Under the pieces are notes generated by a model, which was given only the letters and a program-made list of their open reading frames with translations, made no database searches and was not told where the DNA came from. The translations under genes and the position numbers were made by a program. From Gloeomargarita lithophora Alchichica-D10 (GTDB lineage: Bacteria > Cyanobacteriota > Cyanobacteriia > Gloeomargaritales > Gloeomargaritaceae), in assembly GCF_001870225.1 (NCBI RefSeq), contig NZ_CP017675.1, forward strand, positions 388,697-452,696: a stretch of 64,000 nucleotides of DNA, given 5' to 3'. Shown here piece by piece: positions 18,501 through 26,359 of the stretch; within the stretch, counting starts at the first letter, position 1; every line of letters begins with the position of its first letter.

Positions 18501-18697
18501 TGGGTCTGGGGCGTTTGGGACTCCAGACAAGTTACCGCCACCGCTTGTAAATGGGATAAATCCTGGCCTAACCCCTCTTCCCAGGCGGGATGCAAACCCT
18601 GGAAATGATATTGCCCCGTTGCCCGTTGCTCGACCCAGATGAGGGTATAGGGCAAAGTTGGTGATGCTGGTTGAAGTACATCTTTTGCCACATTCAT
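15521..18697 (-). CDS. PAS/GAF sensor diguanylate cyclase-phosphodiesterase (GGDEF-EAL)
   Basis: The 1058-residue protein has, in order: PAS (about 105-220), GAF (about 235-390), two more PAS modules (about 400-640), GGDEF (about 645-805) and EAL (about 820-1050). The cyclase site is intact (RLGGDEF), with an inhibitory I-site RPGD exactly five residues before GGDEF. The phosphodiesterase side also looks complete: FEALVRW, DDFGTGYSSLGRLQ, KIDRSFIQ and VAEGIETPQQ. Both activities towards cyclic di-GMP are therefore possible, and which dominates cannot be read from sequence. No transmembrane helix is present, so it is a cytoplasmic sensor. No cysteine of the phytochrome type is evident in the GAF domain. 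Confidence 0.92.
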   Translation of the reverse strand: MNVAKDVLQPASPTLPYTLIWVEQRATGQYHFQGLHPAWEEGLGQDLSHLQAVAVTCLESQTPQTQKFTWGNGGYSLEFTPLTAMVAVGLVMPVLGENGQESLLGQVTDDAPVLIWLADGQGQITYVNRQWTVLTGWPVEMALGAGWFALVHPEDRAAIQGVYGQAVREGIPYRADFRVRCADGNDLWLACTGHPRRNSQGQPVGLIGACVEITARKQAEQLTQQQGDYNRFLVNLSTEILASLEMEPVMGCAVEQLQALLGVDRVAIAPLQPDGSLVFVVEAVSDPEFTLLNTQIQDHSFGEHYLELYRQGRMQVMADVGAADLQPCHREFLAQFGVQANLVLPIRHRERLWGLLILHHCQCPRPWSQGEIQLAQQVANCLGLALHRGELYEQLAHQEARYRDIVEEQSELICRHDQNGRLTFVNPALCRYLGQPAARVLQCSPQELMLTAGEQPLGRGDGICGWVQWQAKTITNDRGEILEVQWVGRDVTTAHQVQERLQLMESVVVCANDGIVITQGQRVIYANPTFLAMTGYDLAEIQNLGLGELCGEKTDLTQWEYIQKSKKQGASIRTELVQYTKNNQDLWVELTVLSLSGSAAERDEWVWVYRDITSRKQMEARLLYDAFHDALTGLPNRNFLMDQLHQAHQRSLKQGGTAYAVLFADLDRFKLVNDSLGHTAGDQMLQEIARRLRRHVRPGDTLARLGGDEFVVLLEPVAGVTEAEAVAERLLQELLQPFGVDGQELVLGSSIGVCLNDDPDYSPADILRNADIAMYQVKLGGRCGVQVFAPGMHDRVLGQLEMETALRRGFSQQEFVLHYQPVVQLERGQIVGFEALVRWQRPGVGLVSPGVFIPVAEESGLIYPLSQWVLGTACQQLAQWRTLRPDLTLAVNVSGRLFRRVNELVSQISQTLHRCGLPPQALVLEVTEGVLMADPQTVGDALSQLRHQGVQVSIDDFGTGYSSLGRLQGLPVDCLKIDRSFIQQMTQGGELVRAIVALAVTLNKDVVAEGIETPQQLALLQSLTPLSKIYGQGYWFARPLSAAAATALLQQPQPWGKP

Positions 18698-18886
18698 GAT
18701 TCTTGCCCGTGATCGTGAGGTGAAACTGCGCCGTTTAGCATGGCAAAACTACTTCAAATTGGCGTGCAAACTTTAATGTCATCCTAACCTAAAAATTTTC
18801 CCGGTTTCTCTAGTGCCATGCGCCCGGAATGTCGGTTTTTGCTGTCATAATGGGTGGGAGTAACCAAGCCATGAGGGGCAGGGCAA
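18698..18886. other. Divergent promoter region between the GGDEF-EAL gene and ndhO
   Basis: This 189-nt non-coding gap separates the two divergent genes. No repeat is seen. GTCATAATGG near 18843 could serve as a -10 element for ndhO, but I see no convincing -35 partner. Confidence 0.3.
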
Positions 18887-19099
18887 ATGGCGATCAAAAA
18901 AGGTGGGTTGGTGCGAGTACAGCGAGAACGCCTGGAAAACAGCCTGGAAGCCCAGGCCAACGATACCCGCTGGTCGGCCTATATCTTTGAATCCCCGGCG
19001 GAGGTGCTGGACGTGCGGGGCGAGTATGTGCAGTTAAAATTTCGGGTATCCACGCCCCCCATTTGGCTTCGCACCGATCAGGTGGAGGAATGCGCCTAG
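18887..19099 (+). CDS. ndhO: NAD(P)H-quinone oxidoreductase subunit O
   Basis: The 70-residue product is a full-length Ndh[23 protein letters not shown], then [17 protein letters not shown] and a C-terminal [16 protein letters not shown]. NdhO is a small subunit of the photosynthetic NDH-1 complex, found only in cyanobacteria and chloroplasts. It sits on the cytoplasmic arm and has been linked to destabilising the complex and regulating cyclic electron flow. The downstream kinase-like gene starts inside it (ATG at 19090, 10-nt overlap), so the two are coupled. This gene is one of the strongest taxonomic markers in the window. Confidence 0.95.
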   Translation: MAIKKGGLVRVQRERLENSLEAQANDTRWSAYIFESPAEVLDVRGEYVQLKFRVSTPPIWLRTDQVEECA

Positions 19100-19746
19100 A
19101 CCCCCTCCTGGGCGCAGTCCTTGGGGTGACCCTATGGCTGGGTATGGTGTTAACGACTGCCCTGGTGGTGCAACGCACGACCACCGCCGATCCAGAAATC
19201 ATCCGCAAAATTGTTCACATGGGCACGGGGAATGTGATCCTGCTGGCCTGGTGGTGGCAAGTACCCACCTGGATGGGAGTAACGGCGGCGGTTTTGGCGG
19301 CTCTGGTCACCTTAATCTCCTACTGGGTGCCCCTGGTGCCAGGGATTGATAGCGTCCAACGCCGGAGCGGGGGCACGTTTTTTTATGCCGTCAGTATCGG
19401 GGTACTCATGGCCTGGTTTTGGCCGCAGGGCAATTATCAGTACACCGTACTAGGGATTTTGATCATGGTTTGGGGGGATGGCCTGGCCGCCGTGGTGGGA
19501 AAACGCTGGGGCAAGCACCCCTACGCCCTGCTGGGGATTCACAAAACCTGGGAAGGTTCCCTGACGATGGCGGGGGTATCGGGCTTGGTGGCGGTGGGGG
19601 TTTTGGGCTGGACACCCCTGGTGCTGGTGGTGGCGGTGGGGGCGGCGATTTTAGAAATTTTCTCCTACTATGGTCTGGACAATCTCACCGTGCCCCTGGG
19701 AACGGCGGGGCTGGCCTTTTGGTGGCAGAACCTATGGCTGGGGTAA
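19090..19746 (+). CDS. Phytol/polyprenol kinase-like membrane protein (VTE5 type)
   Basis: The 218-residue integral membrane protein has six or seven hydrophobic helices and the phytol-kinase/CDP-alcohol kinase signatures. These are [13 protein letters not shown] near the N-terminus, [36 protein letters not shown] in the middle, and [15 protein letters not shown] near the end. Relatives phosphorylate phytol released from chlorophyll, for tocopherol or chlorophyll recycling. Polyprenols or dolichol are other substrates in the family. It overlaps ndhO by 10 nt and the ABC ATPase gene by 13 nt. The identity of the alcohol is inferred. Confidence 0.85.
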   Translation: MRLDPLLGAVLGVTLWLGMVLTTALVVQRTTTADPEIIRKIVHMGTGNVILLAWWWQVPTWMGVTAAVLAALVTLISYWVPLVPGIDSVQRRSGGTFFYAVSIGVLMAWFWPQGNYQYTVLGILIMVWGDGLAAVVGKRWGKHPYALLGIHKTWEGSLTMAGVSGLVAVGVLGWTPLVLVVAVGAAILEIFSYYGLDNLTVPLGTAGLAFWWQNLWLG

Positions 19747-20756
19747 TCCTCGAGCAGGTGACCCAACGGTTTGGCCGTCATTTGGCGGTGGCCGATGTGT
19801 CCTTGCGGATACCAAACGGGGAATTTTGGGTGCTGATGGGGCCTTCGGGCTGTGGCAAGTCCACCATTTTACGGACGGTGGCGGGGTTAATGCCGGTGCA
19901 ACAGGGGCGGGTTTTCTTGGGGGAACGCTGTGTGAATCAGGTGTCCGCCCGGGAGCGGGACGTGGCGATGGTGTTTCAGAACTACGCCCTCTATCCCCAC
20001 CTGAGCGTGGCGGAAAATTTGGCCTTTGGGCTGAAAATGCGGGGTGTGGGCAGTGCGGTGCGCCAGCAACGGGTGCAATGGGTGGCGGATTTGTTGGGAT
20101 TAACCGGTTTACTCACCCAAAAACCGGGGCAACTCTCCGGCGGCCAACAGCAACGGGTGGCTCTGGGTCGGGCGATGGTGCGCTCCCCCCAGGTGTTTCT
20201 CATGGATGAACCCTTATCCAACCTGGACAGCCGCCTGCGGGATCAGACCCGCACCGAACTCAAACGCCTGCATCAGCAATTAAAAATTACCACCCTCTAC
20301 GTCACCCACGACCAAACCGAGGCCATGACCCTGGCGGATCAGTTGGTGATCATGCACCAGGGGCGGGTACAACAGGCGGGCACCCCCCAGAATTTGTATC
20401 AACACCCTGACAATAAAACCGTGGCCTCATTTCTGGGCAATCCGCCCATGAATTTCCTGCCCCCCTGGCTCTTGCCCAATGCGCCGGGGGAGGTGACAGT
20501 GGGCATCCGCCCGGAGGCCATCGAGATCACGGCACCGGAAACAGGAATGCTCCGGGGGCGGGTGGCGGTGGTGGAACCGTTGGGGGATGTCACCCTCGTC
20601 CAGGTGCAAATCGAAGCTACGGAACTTTGGGTAAAAACCCAGTCGGTGCCAGTGCTGGGAGAATGGGTGGGCTTGATCATTCCCAGACAATTCTGTTACT
20701 ACTTTGATAGTGCCAATGGCATCCGTCTGACTACTAAATATAGCAATCCAATTTGA
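19734..20756 (+). CDS. ABC transporter ATP-binding protein, MalK/UgpC type
   Basis: This 340-residue ATPase has Walker A GPSGCGKST, Q-loop FQNYALYPHLSV, signature LSGGQQQRVALGRAM, Walker B VFLMDEPLSNLD and switch His in YVTHDQTEAM. A C-terminal MalK-like regulatory (TOBE) domain begins near residue 240. Such ATPases power sugar, glycerol-phosphate or glucosylglycerol importers of the CUT1 class. No permease or binding-protein gene is adjacent, so it may serve a remote transporter. The last codons and stop lie inside the family B element that begins at 20741, so the natural C-terminus (ending RLTTKYSNPI) has been replaced by element sequence. The start at MAGVILEQV overlaps the kinase gene. 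Confidence 0.88.
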   Translation: MAGVILEQVTQRFGRHLAVADVSLRIPNGEFWVLMGPSGCGKSTILRTVAGLMPVQQGRVFLGERCVNQVSARERDVAMVFQNYALYPHLSVAENLAFGLKMRGVGSAVRQQRVQWVADLLGLTGLLTQKPGQLSGGQQQRVALGRAMVRSPQVFLMDEPLSNLDSRLRDQTRTELKRLHQQLKITTLYVTHDQTEAMTLADQLVIMHQGRVQQAGTPQNLYQHPDNKTVASFLGNPPMNFLPPWLLPNAPGEVTVGIRPEAIEITAPETGMLRGRVAVVEPLGDVTLVQVQIEATELWVKTQSVPVLGEWVGLIIPRQFCYYFDSANGIRLTTKYSNPI

Positions 20757-20927
20757 ATTTTGCCTAGCGGTCGCACCCCAGAGTTTTTATCCGCCGCCCC
20801 CGGACTTGGTTCTCCCAAATATAGGTTTGTCAAATGGCTATGTCCTAATGGCTACGCCACGCAGGCTAATGGCTATCACCACGCAAGCTAATGGCTACGC
20901 CACGCAAGCTATCGGGTAGGATAGCTA
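20741..20927. repeat. Family B inverted-repeat element, copy 1 (187 bp, with internal tandem repeat)
   Basis: Ends are TAGCAATCC and GGATAGCTA, flanked by TA on both sides (20739-20740 and 20928-20929), as in Tc1/IS630-type insertions. The middle holds a CGGTCGCAC-CCGCCCCCGG block. Three imperfect tandem units of about 21 nt follow, based on TAATGGCTACGCCACGCAAGC (20840-20912). A scrap of a family A end (GAGGTGTCCTGA) follows it at 20929-20941. The left end supplies the stop codon of the ABC ATPase gene. Confidence 0.75.
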
Positions 20928-20959
20928 TAGAGGTGTCCTGAATCTGACAAAAATAGCTG

Positions 20960-21637
20960 ATGTATGTTCTCATCGCCGCCGCCGGTCAGGGCAAACGCAT
21001 GGGTCACGACCGGAATAAGCTCCTGCTGACCCTCCAGGGGCAACCAATTTTGGCTTGGACTTTGGCACGGGTACTGCACGCTCAGCCCAAGTGGGTGGGG
21101 GTGATGGCGCAACCAGCGGATTGGCCAGCGATCCAAACCATCCTTACCCATTTGGCTCCACCACTGCCGGTGGACATTATCCCAGGGGGGGACACTCGCC
21201 AAGCCTCGGTCTGGAATGGCCTGCAAGCCCTACCCCCTGCGGCAGACACGGTTTTGATCCACGATGGGGCACGTTGTCTCGCCAGCCCCGCACTATTTCA
21301 CCGGTGTCAGGCCGCCCTCAGCACGGCGATCGGCGTGATTGCCGCCATTCCCGTCAAGGATACGATCAAGGTCGTCCCCAACCCGCCCGTGATTGCCCAA
21401 ACCCCGGAGCGGGCGCATCTGTGGGCAGCCCAAACCCCCCAGGGCTTCCAGGTGACCATTCTCAAAGCCTGTCATGCCCAAGCCCTTGCCCAACAATGGC
21501 AGGTTACCGATGATGCGGCTTTGTTAGAACGATGTCAGTACCCTGTCCAGGTGGTCTTGGGGGAAGACACCAACCTAAAAATCACCACCCCCCCCGACCT
21601 GCTCATCGCCCAAGCCCTGTTGAATCATGGCCTCTAG
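20960..21637 (+). CDS. ispD: 2-C-methyl-D-erythritol 4-phosphate cytidylyltransferase
   Basis: The 225-residue protein has the nucleotide-binding start MYVLIAAAGQGKRMGHDRNKLLL (GxGxRM and catalytic Lys). It also shows VLIHDGARCLAS and AAQTPQGFQ near the substrate site and ends with DLLIAQALL. It couples CTP with methylerythritol phosphate in the non-mevalonate isoprenoid pathway, which supplies chlorophyll, carotenoid, quinone and hopanoid precursors. The length is normal. Its final 63 nt overlap the 3' end of the convergent kinase-like gene. Confidence 0.94.
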   Translation: MYVLIAAAGQGKRMGHDRNKLLLTLQGQPILAWTLARVLHAQPKWVGVMAQPADWPAIQTILTHLAPPLPVDIIPGGDTRQASVWNGLQALPPAADTVLIHDGARCLASPALFHRCQAALSTAIGVIAAIPVKDTIKVVPNPPVIAQTPERAHLWAAQTPQGFQVTILKACHAQALAQQWQVTDDAALLERCQYPVQVVLGEDTNLKITTPPDLLIAQALLNHGL

Positions 21638-22633
21638 GGGCAGGGTCAATTCCAGCCCCTGCGCCTGCCAGTGGAGTTCTCCCCCCAGGGCGGCCAACCG
21701 TTCCTGACAGCGAGCCAAACTGGGGTAGAGCCGCCCGGTTTGCGGACTCCATTCCCAATCGGAATCTAAAATTTTTCGGGCTTCTAAAGCAGTAAATTGT
21801 AAATATAAAATAATTACTTTTTGTCCGTGTTTTTGACTCTGTTTGACCGCCCCATGAATTTGGGCACCCGGGGGCAATTCCCCCAATAGCAGGGGCATCA
21901 CCTGCGCCAAGAGCTGCCGCAGCATCGGTGGGAGTCGCTCAGCCAGGTCAAAGTCCAGGACAATTCCCCTCACCTGAGCCTGTTCTCGCCAGTCCCCCAG
22001 ACCCGCCTGACACCCCTGGGGTTCAAACCAGGAGTGCCAAAGTTCCTGGCGCAGGCGCACCTCCTGGGCAATGGCTTGCAACCCTTGCACCACCCGCTGG
22101 GGCAATTCCTGATGGTATTTCAGCAGTACATCTGTCCAGACCCCAATCGTACTGAGCGGGGTATAGATTTCATGCAGTACAGAGCGTGCCCAGTCCTCCG
22201 GGGGCTGAGCGGTTTGGTACAGCCATTGCTGGTAAAATTGCTCAACGATGGCTGCGGGAGCCACCGGCCAGTGATCCGGGACGGCTTTGAGTTGACCCAG
22301 CACATCCCCATCCGTCACCTGGGCGAAAATCCCCTGCCACACCCGCTCTACCACCGGGGGGCTAAAACTATGGCCGATGACTCCTGCCGGGGTCGCCACC
22401 AGCGCAAAAACCCATTGGGAACCACGCATACACAACAAATGACCGCCTGAAACCAATTCCCGGCTATCCAGCCATAATTGGGTTGCCCCCATCACCGGCG
22501 GCGGCGACACCAGCACCCAGGCCGGAGATTGATCCAGCAATTGTACTGCCAAATCTGCCCCGGTTTGCCAGTGGGCGGAAACCATTGCCGGTGGCAGTTG
22601 CCCCACCCTGGGAAACGCATTGATCAAGGACAT
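21575..22633 (-). CDS. Histidine-kinase-like protein with a degenerate ATP-binding half
   Basis: The 352-residue soluble protein has a variable N-terminal half. Near residue 190 comes a dimerisation-helix-like segment (WARSVLHEIYTPLSTIGVWTDVLLKY) that resembles the HisKA H-box with His in LHEIYTPL. The C-terminal half should be the HATPase domain, but I cannot find N-box, DxGxG or G-box motifs. The order VMPLLLGELPPGAQIH, then LYLQFTALEA, then LERL-type helices only recalls the fold. It may be a pseudokinase or a non-phosphorylating scaffold. Its tail overlaps ispD by 63 nt. No response regulator is adjacent. Confidence 0.55.
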   Translation of the reverse strand: MSLINAFPRVGQLPPAMVSAHWQTGADLAVQLLDQSPAWVLVSPPPVMGATQLWLDSRELVSGGHLLCMRGSQWVFALVATPAGVIGHSFSPPVVERVWQGIFAQVTDGDVLGQLKAVPDHWPVAPAAIVEQFYQQWLYQTAQPPEDWARSVLHEIYTPLSTIGVWTDVLLKYHQELPQRVVQGLQAIAQEVRLRQELWHSWFEPQGCQAGLGDWREQAQVRGIVLDFDLAERLPPMLRQLLAQVMPLLLGELPPGAQIHGAVKQSQKHGQKVIILYLQFTALEARKILDSDWEWSPQTGRLYPSLARCQERLAALGGELHWQAQGLELTLPLEAMIQQGLGDEQVGGGGDF

Positions 22634-22710
22634 GGCACAAGCATCTCGACCCTGAGATCGAGCTTAGCAACGATGGCTGGGGCTGACTAGGGCAAAAAAC
22701 CGTCCGAGGA

Positions 22711-23022
22711 CTATTTGGCCGCCCCGACCCCCACCTGCTCGGCCAATTCTTGGGTGCGCAAACTGGGGAAGAGGAAGTGGTTTTCCTCAACGTATTGCGC
22801 CCCAAACAAACCTTTTTCAGCCCAGAAATACCGGTCAACCGTATGCTCATTACGCCGTACCAAAAGTAGTGCTGGTGGCGCAATCCCGTTGGCCTGAATA
22901 AAACGTCGCGCCGCCGTTACCGGCTTGTCCTCACCCGTTTCCAGGGTAAATTGGGGAACACATTCTAAAATTTTTCGACCTTCTAAGCGACGCCGACTCC
23001 TGCGCTTACGTCTTCTAGCCAA
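22711..23022 (-). CDS. DUF3155 family conserved cyanobacterial protein
   Basis: The 103-residue protein starts with a very basic stretch (MARRRKRRSRRRLEGRKILE). VTAARRFIQANGIAPPALLLVRR follows, then NEHTVDRYFWAEKGLFGAQYVEENHFLFPSLR. This is the complete DUF3155 pattern, found throughout cyanobacteria with no established function. The basic N-terminus suggests binding to nucleic acid or the ribosome, which is inference only. It is transcribed leftward, away from a family A element. Confidence 0.88.
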   Translation of the reverse strand: MARRRKRRSRRRLEGRKILECVPQFTLETGEDKPVTAARRFIQANGIAPPALLLVRRNEHTVDRYFWAEKGLFGAQYVEENHFLFPSLRTQELAEQVGVGAAK

Positions 23023-23145
23023 AGCACTCTCCTCCTAAAACGTGTGAGAGTTTGGTTTTTTTGTAGTTAGGGTTACATAACCCTAGTGCAGTATAGGGGT
23101 TCAGAGCTAAGTTTTCAAGGGTTCGTTAATCAGTTGCAACAATTA

Positions 23146-23255
23146 GGACACCTCTAAAAATAGGTCGCAGGGGCACCGCCCCCGTCATTGGTTCTCAGTA
23201 ATACCGGCATTCTAGCGAGATAACTTTCTGCTGGTTCAAATAAATAGAGGTGTCC
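23146..23255. repeat. Family A inverted-repeat element, copy 3
   Basis: A 110-bp element in the same orientation as copy 1 and close to it in sequence. Ends are GGACACCTCTAAAAATAGG and TTCAAATAAATAGAGGTGTCC. It is flanked by AATTA on both sides (23141-23145 and 23256-23260). It occupies most of the gap between DUF3155 and the next rightward gene. Confidence 0.82.
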
Positions 23256-23318
23256 AATTAGTTCGGCGGGGGTTGCCTATAATAAAGAGATTGATTTCAT
23301 CCTACTTTCCCTGCGACT

Positions 23319-23762
23319 ATGGTTTATCGCAGTTGGTTCTTTCTTTGGTTATTGCGGGTGCGTCACCGGGTCGGACAGGGGTGGTATCAGTTGGGGCAGT
23401 GGTTACAGTTGGTCTGGTTGCGTCCGGCACCGCCCCCAGCTTTGGCACCCGCCACCCCGCCCGCTCTGCCCCGGTGGCAACGCTGGCTGAAACAATTACT
23501 GCAACAACTGAGCCGGTTTCCCCTTTTGAGAGCCGCTCCCCCGGTCGAGCAACTGTCCGGTGCGCCGACCATGACCGCCTTACCAGTGGTGTTGCCCGCC
23601 CCGGTTTTGCCGGAACCGACTTTGGAGGTGGCATCGGTGGTCGCGGGGTATGAACCCCATTGGCTGGAGTTGTTCCTGCAATGGCTGGATCGCACTTTTT
23701 ATTTGTGGGAGCAAAAAATTCGGGAGTTTTGGCATTGGTTGCGGGGCTTTTGGACGGGTTAG
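23319..23762 (+). CDS. Hypothetical Trp/Leu/Pro-rich protein
   Basis: The 147-residue frame starts with a hydrophobic, tryptophan-rich N-terminus (MVYRSWFFLWLLRVRHRVGQGWYQLGQWLQLVWLR). It continues through a Pro/Ala-rich linker and ends with an amphipathic Trp-rich helix (WLELFLQWLDRTFYLWEQKIREFWHWLRGFW). I do not recognise the family. The periodic aromatic pattern and the regular start after an intergenic gap suggest a genuine small membrane-associated protein. The reverse-strand frames over the same region are shadows. Confidence 0.5.
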   Translation: MVYRSWFFLWLLRVRHRVGQGWYQLGQWLQLVWLRPAPPPALAPATPPALPRWQRWLKQLLQQLSRFPLLRAAPPVEQLSGAPTMTALPVVLPAPVLPEPTLEVASVVAGYEPHWLELFLQWLDRTFYLWEQKIREFWHWLRGFWTG

Positions 23763-23897
23763 GCGTGGCCCATCCCCCGGCTCAAACCACGGGCAACCCT
23801 CTGGGTTGGGGATGTACGTTTTCCCTGCCGGTTCCCAGTCTGAGCAATGGTGGGCGCAACTTTGTCGTGAATGCTGTGCCCTGCGACCCCAATTACA

Positions 23898-24905
23898 TCA
23901 ATCATGGCTTGATTGGCTATGCCCCTGGTTGAAACCGGAATTGGAAGTCGTTGGGGAAATCCCCAAAACCGGCAGCAATTCCCCCAGGGTTTGACAGCGG
24001 GGCGTTAATCCCAAGCGGGCGGGGTGCAGCACCGGGTCATAACGAAAGTAGCGATATTCCGCACAAAAATCATCCCAGGGAATCAACTGTGCCCCCAACC
24101 ACCGGGCAATCTGCATCAACAAAGCCACCCGCCGGGGGGTTAGATTGAACTGCCAGCGGGGTAAATTCATGCCAAAATAAGCACACAATTCCTGCACGGC
24201 TTGATTGAGCCAAATCACCTCATTTCCCAGGACAAATTGGCGAAATTCCCCAGCCGGATGCGCTAAATAATACATCAAAATCTGGGCAATATCCTGGGCA
24301 TGAATAAAATGGAAACAACCATCCGCCCGCACCCACCGTGCCCATTGCAGGTAACGGGGCAATTGGTCTAAACCGGTGGAGATATGGGTGGGCGGTTTGT
24401 CTTTTTCTCCTCCAAAAATCAAGGTGGGAAACATCACCGTTAGACGGTCATATATGGGGAGTTGAGCAAGTTCTTCGTAGCAGATAAACTTAGAGCGAAT
24501 ATACTCGGTGCCTAAGTCTTTCGCCGGGGGGAGTAATTGGAGATTTTGGTCTAAAATGCTGGCGGTAGAAAAATAAATCACCTGTTCACAAATTTCTGGG
24601 TTTAGAGCTTGCATGATGCCCGTATTTCCCGTCACATTGACAGCAAAAGTGCCTGCTCCGCCCCATTGAGTTGCCAATAAAACCACACAATTCATGGTAG
24701 ATAAAAGCTCAATATAGGGACTGATATTCTGCAAATCTCCCGTGACTAAATGTACCCCTGGTCGGCTTTGAAAATTAAATTTTAACTTATCGGGATGCCG
24801 GACTAAAAAAAACAATTCATGCTCTGTTTGATTGATTAGCATATCCGCCAGGTAATGACCGACACAGCCACTACCCCCGGTGATGAAGATGCGTTTTTTG
24901 GTCAT
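23898..24905 (-). CDS. NAD(P)-dependent epimerase/dehydratase-like SDR protein
   Basis: The 335-residue protein opens MTKKRIFITGGSGCVGHYLADMLI, a clear GxxGxxG Rossmann start. It carries YFSTASILD and then YIRSKFICYEEL, giving a YxxxK-like pair (Y-I-R-S-K). HFIHAQDIAQILMYYL follows, then a C-terminal domain. It is an extended SDR whose substrate is not evident. It begins 13 nt after the hemE stop on the same strand, so the two are probably co-transcribed. That adjacency could indicate pigment or lipid metabolism, but it proves nothing. Confidence 0.8.
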   Translation of the reverse strand: MTKKRIFITGGSGCVGHYLADMLINQTEHELFFLVRHPDKLKFNFQSRPGVHLVTGDLQNISPYIELLSTMNCVVLLATQWGGAGTFAVNVTGNTGIMQALNPEICEQVIYFSTASILDQNLQLLPPAKDLGTEYIRSKFICYEELAQLPIYDRLTVMFPTLIFGGEKDKPPTHISTGLDQLPRYLQWARWVRADGCFHFIHAQDIAQILMYYLAHPAGEFRQFVLGNEVIWLNQAVQELCAYFGMNLPRWQFNLTPRRVALLMQIARWLGAQLIPWDDFCAEYRYFRYDPVLHPARLGLTPRCQTLGELLPVLGISPTTSNSGFNQGHSQSSHD

Positions 24906-24918
24906 GCTCAGTATCCAA

Positions 24919-25971
24919 TCACGCCTGTTGAATATCCCACTGTTGCACGGTTTCAAAAAAGACCCGCACATGGTCTTCTGGGGTGGTCGCCAACACCCCA
25001 TGCCCCAGGTTCATAATATGCCCAACGGCGCCCGCCTGTTGAATAATTTCCCCAATCCGTTGGCGGATCAATGCCGGTGGGCCAAACAGTACGCCTGGGT
25101 CTAAATTGCCCTGCACACACAAATTCCCAAGTCTTTGCCGGGCTACTGCCATTTCCACCGTCCAATCCACGCTGACCACATCCACGCCGGTCTGCGCCAT
25201 CAATTCTAAAATGGCACCACTCCCGTAAATGTATAAAATTAACGGTGTATCGGGGTAGGTGGCTTTCACCTTTTGCACCAGTTTTTGTTGATAGGGTAAA
25301 ACAAAGGTACGGTAGTCTGCTGGTGAGAGTTGCCCAGCCCAGGAATCAAAAATTTGTACCACCTCGGCTCCCTGCTCAATTTGATAGATGACATAGGTGG
25401 CAATTTGTGCTGTAAAAAATTCCAGCAATTGATGCAAAACCTGGGGTTCTTGATAGGCCAAGGATTTGATTACGGTATAGTCTTTTGAACTTTTCCCTTC
25501 CACCACATAGGCGGCCAAAGTCCACGGCGCTCCCACAAACCCCAACAGGGTTGCCCGCTCTCCGATTTCTGTGCGGAGGGTGCGTAAAATCTGCCCGATA
25601 AATGGCAATGATTGCGCCGGTTCCAAGGGGGTCAACCGCTGAATTTGCGCCAGGGTGCGGAGGGGCGGGTCAATCAATGGCCCCCGACTTTCGATAATGT
25701 CAAAATTGATGCCCATGCCCGGCAGTGGGGTAAGAATGTCGGAGAATAAAATCACCCCATCCGGGGCAAAAGCCCGCCAGGGTTGCAGGGAAATTTCCAC
25801 CGCCAAATCAGGATTTTCCGACCGTTCCCGGAAATTGGGATAACGCTCCCGCAACTCCCGATAGACTTGCATGTACCGCCCCGCTTGCCGCATCATCCAC
25901 ACCGGTGGCCGGGGCAAAGGAACTTTTTGGGTACTTTTGAGGAGATAGGTATTGCGGGAACTTGGGGTCAT
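24919..25971 (-). CDS. hemE: Uroporphyrinogen decarboxylase
   Basis: The 350-residue enzyme carries [20 protein letters not shown] near the N-terminus, [35 protein letters not shown] and the C-terminal [15 protein letters not shown]. These are the standard active-site segments. It removes four carboxyl groups from uroporphyrinogen III to give coproporphyrinogen III, the branch towards haem, chlorophyll and bilins. The start [13 protein letters not shown] was chosen because the 38 codons upstream lack conservation. YGSG replaces the more usual NGSG in one loop. Confidence 0.95.
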   Translation of the reverse strand: MTPSSRNTYLLKSTQKVPLPRPPVWMMRQAGRYMQVYRELRERYPNFRERSENPDLAVEISLQPWRAFAPDGVILFSDILTPLPGMGINFDIIESRGPLIDPPLRTLAQIQRLTPLEPAQSLPFIGQILRTLRTEIGERATLLGFVGAPWTLAAYVVEGKSSKDYTVIKSLAYQEPQVLHQLLEFFTAQIATYVIYQIEQGAEVVQIFDSWAGQLSPADYRTFVLPYQQKLVQKVKATYPDTPLILYIYGSGAILELMAQTGVDVVSVDWTVEMAVARQRLGNLCVQGNLDPGVLFGPPALIRQRIGEIIQQAGAVGHIMNLGHGVLATTPEDHVRVFFETVQQWDIQQA

Positions 25972-26153
25972 TTTTGCCAAAATAGAACGACTTTTTTGAC
26001 TATACCATTGGCACTCCCCCGGACTAAAAGTTTTCCGACCCGTGCCACCAGGGAAAAAATTTCCTGTTTCTAGTGCCTTGGGCAATTGAGTCTTACGGCG
26101 AGAGTGGCTATAATAACTGCACCGGAAAACCCCCTGTCATCAGGCTTTTTTTG

Positions 26154-26182
26154 TTGTACCTAAAATCTGCGGCTGGTATAGT
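26154..26182 (+). promoter_or_regulatory. Sigma-70-type promoter
   Basis: TTGTAC (26154-26159) and TATAGT (26177-26182) are separated by exactly 17 nt, a near-consensus spacing. Transcription would begin near 26189, directly before the structured region listed next, and no open frame follows. Confidence 0.55.
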
Positions 26183-26188
26183 CTGTAT

Positions 26189-26320
26189 TACCGGGCTGGC
26201 CTTTGGGCGGTCTGTGCCATAAAGTTCAGGTCGAGGGCACCAGGTTCCCCAGGACAACCACGGTGCCAGTGGTCAGGACAATAAGTAGTCGCCATGCGTA
26301 CTACGGGGTTACAGCGTTTT
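26189..26320 (+). ncRNA. Candidate structured non-coding RNA (6S-like rod possible)
   Basis: A good promoter precedes this coding-free stretch of about 130 nt. The distal part folds as GGCACC-A-GGTT / AACC-AC-GGTGCC, a stable hairpin. Outer segments can pair as GCTG..CC with GG..CAGC and GGCG with CGCC, giving a long interrupted rod. The 3' limit is a T5 run after TTACAGCG (26317-26321). A rod with bulges and a GGGTTACAGC-like 3' arm recalls 6S RNA. I cannot confirm the family by eye, and an SRP RNA tetraloop motif is absent. Treat the identity as open. Confidence 0.38.
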
Positions 26321-26359
26321 TGAGTGGACAACTTTATTGTTTGCTTACAAAAAAATCAG

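Noticed and set aside
23650-23994. Frames of 114 and 90 codons in the gap after the Trp-rich hypothetical gene
   Set aside because: They overlap that gene and the end of the epimerase gene, have no recognisable domain and use atypical residues. I see no support for a separate gene.
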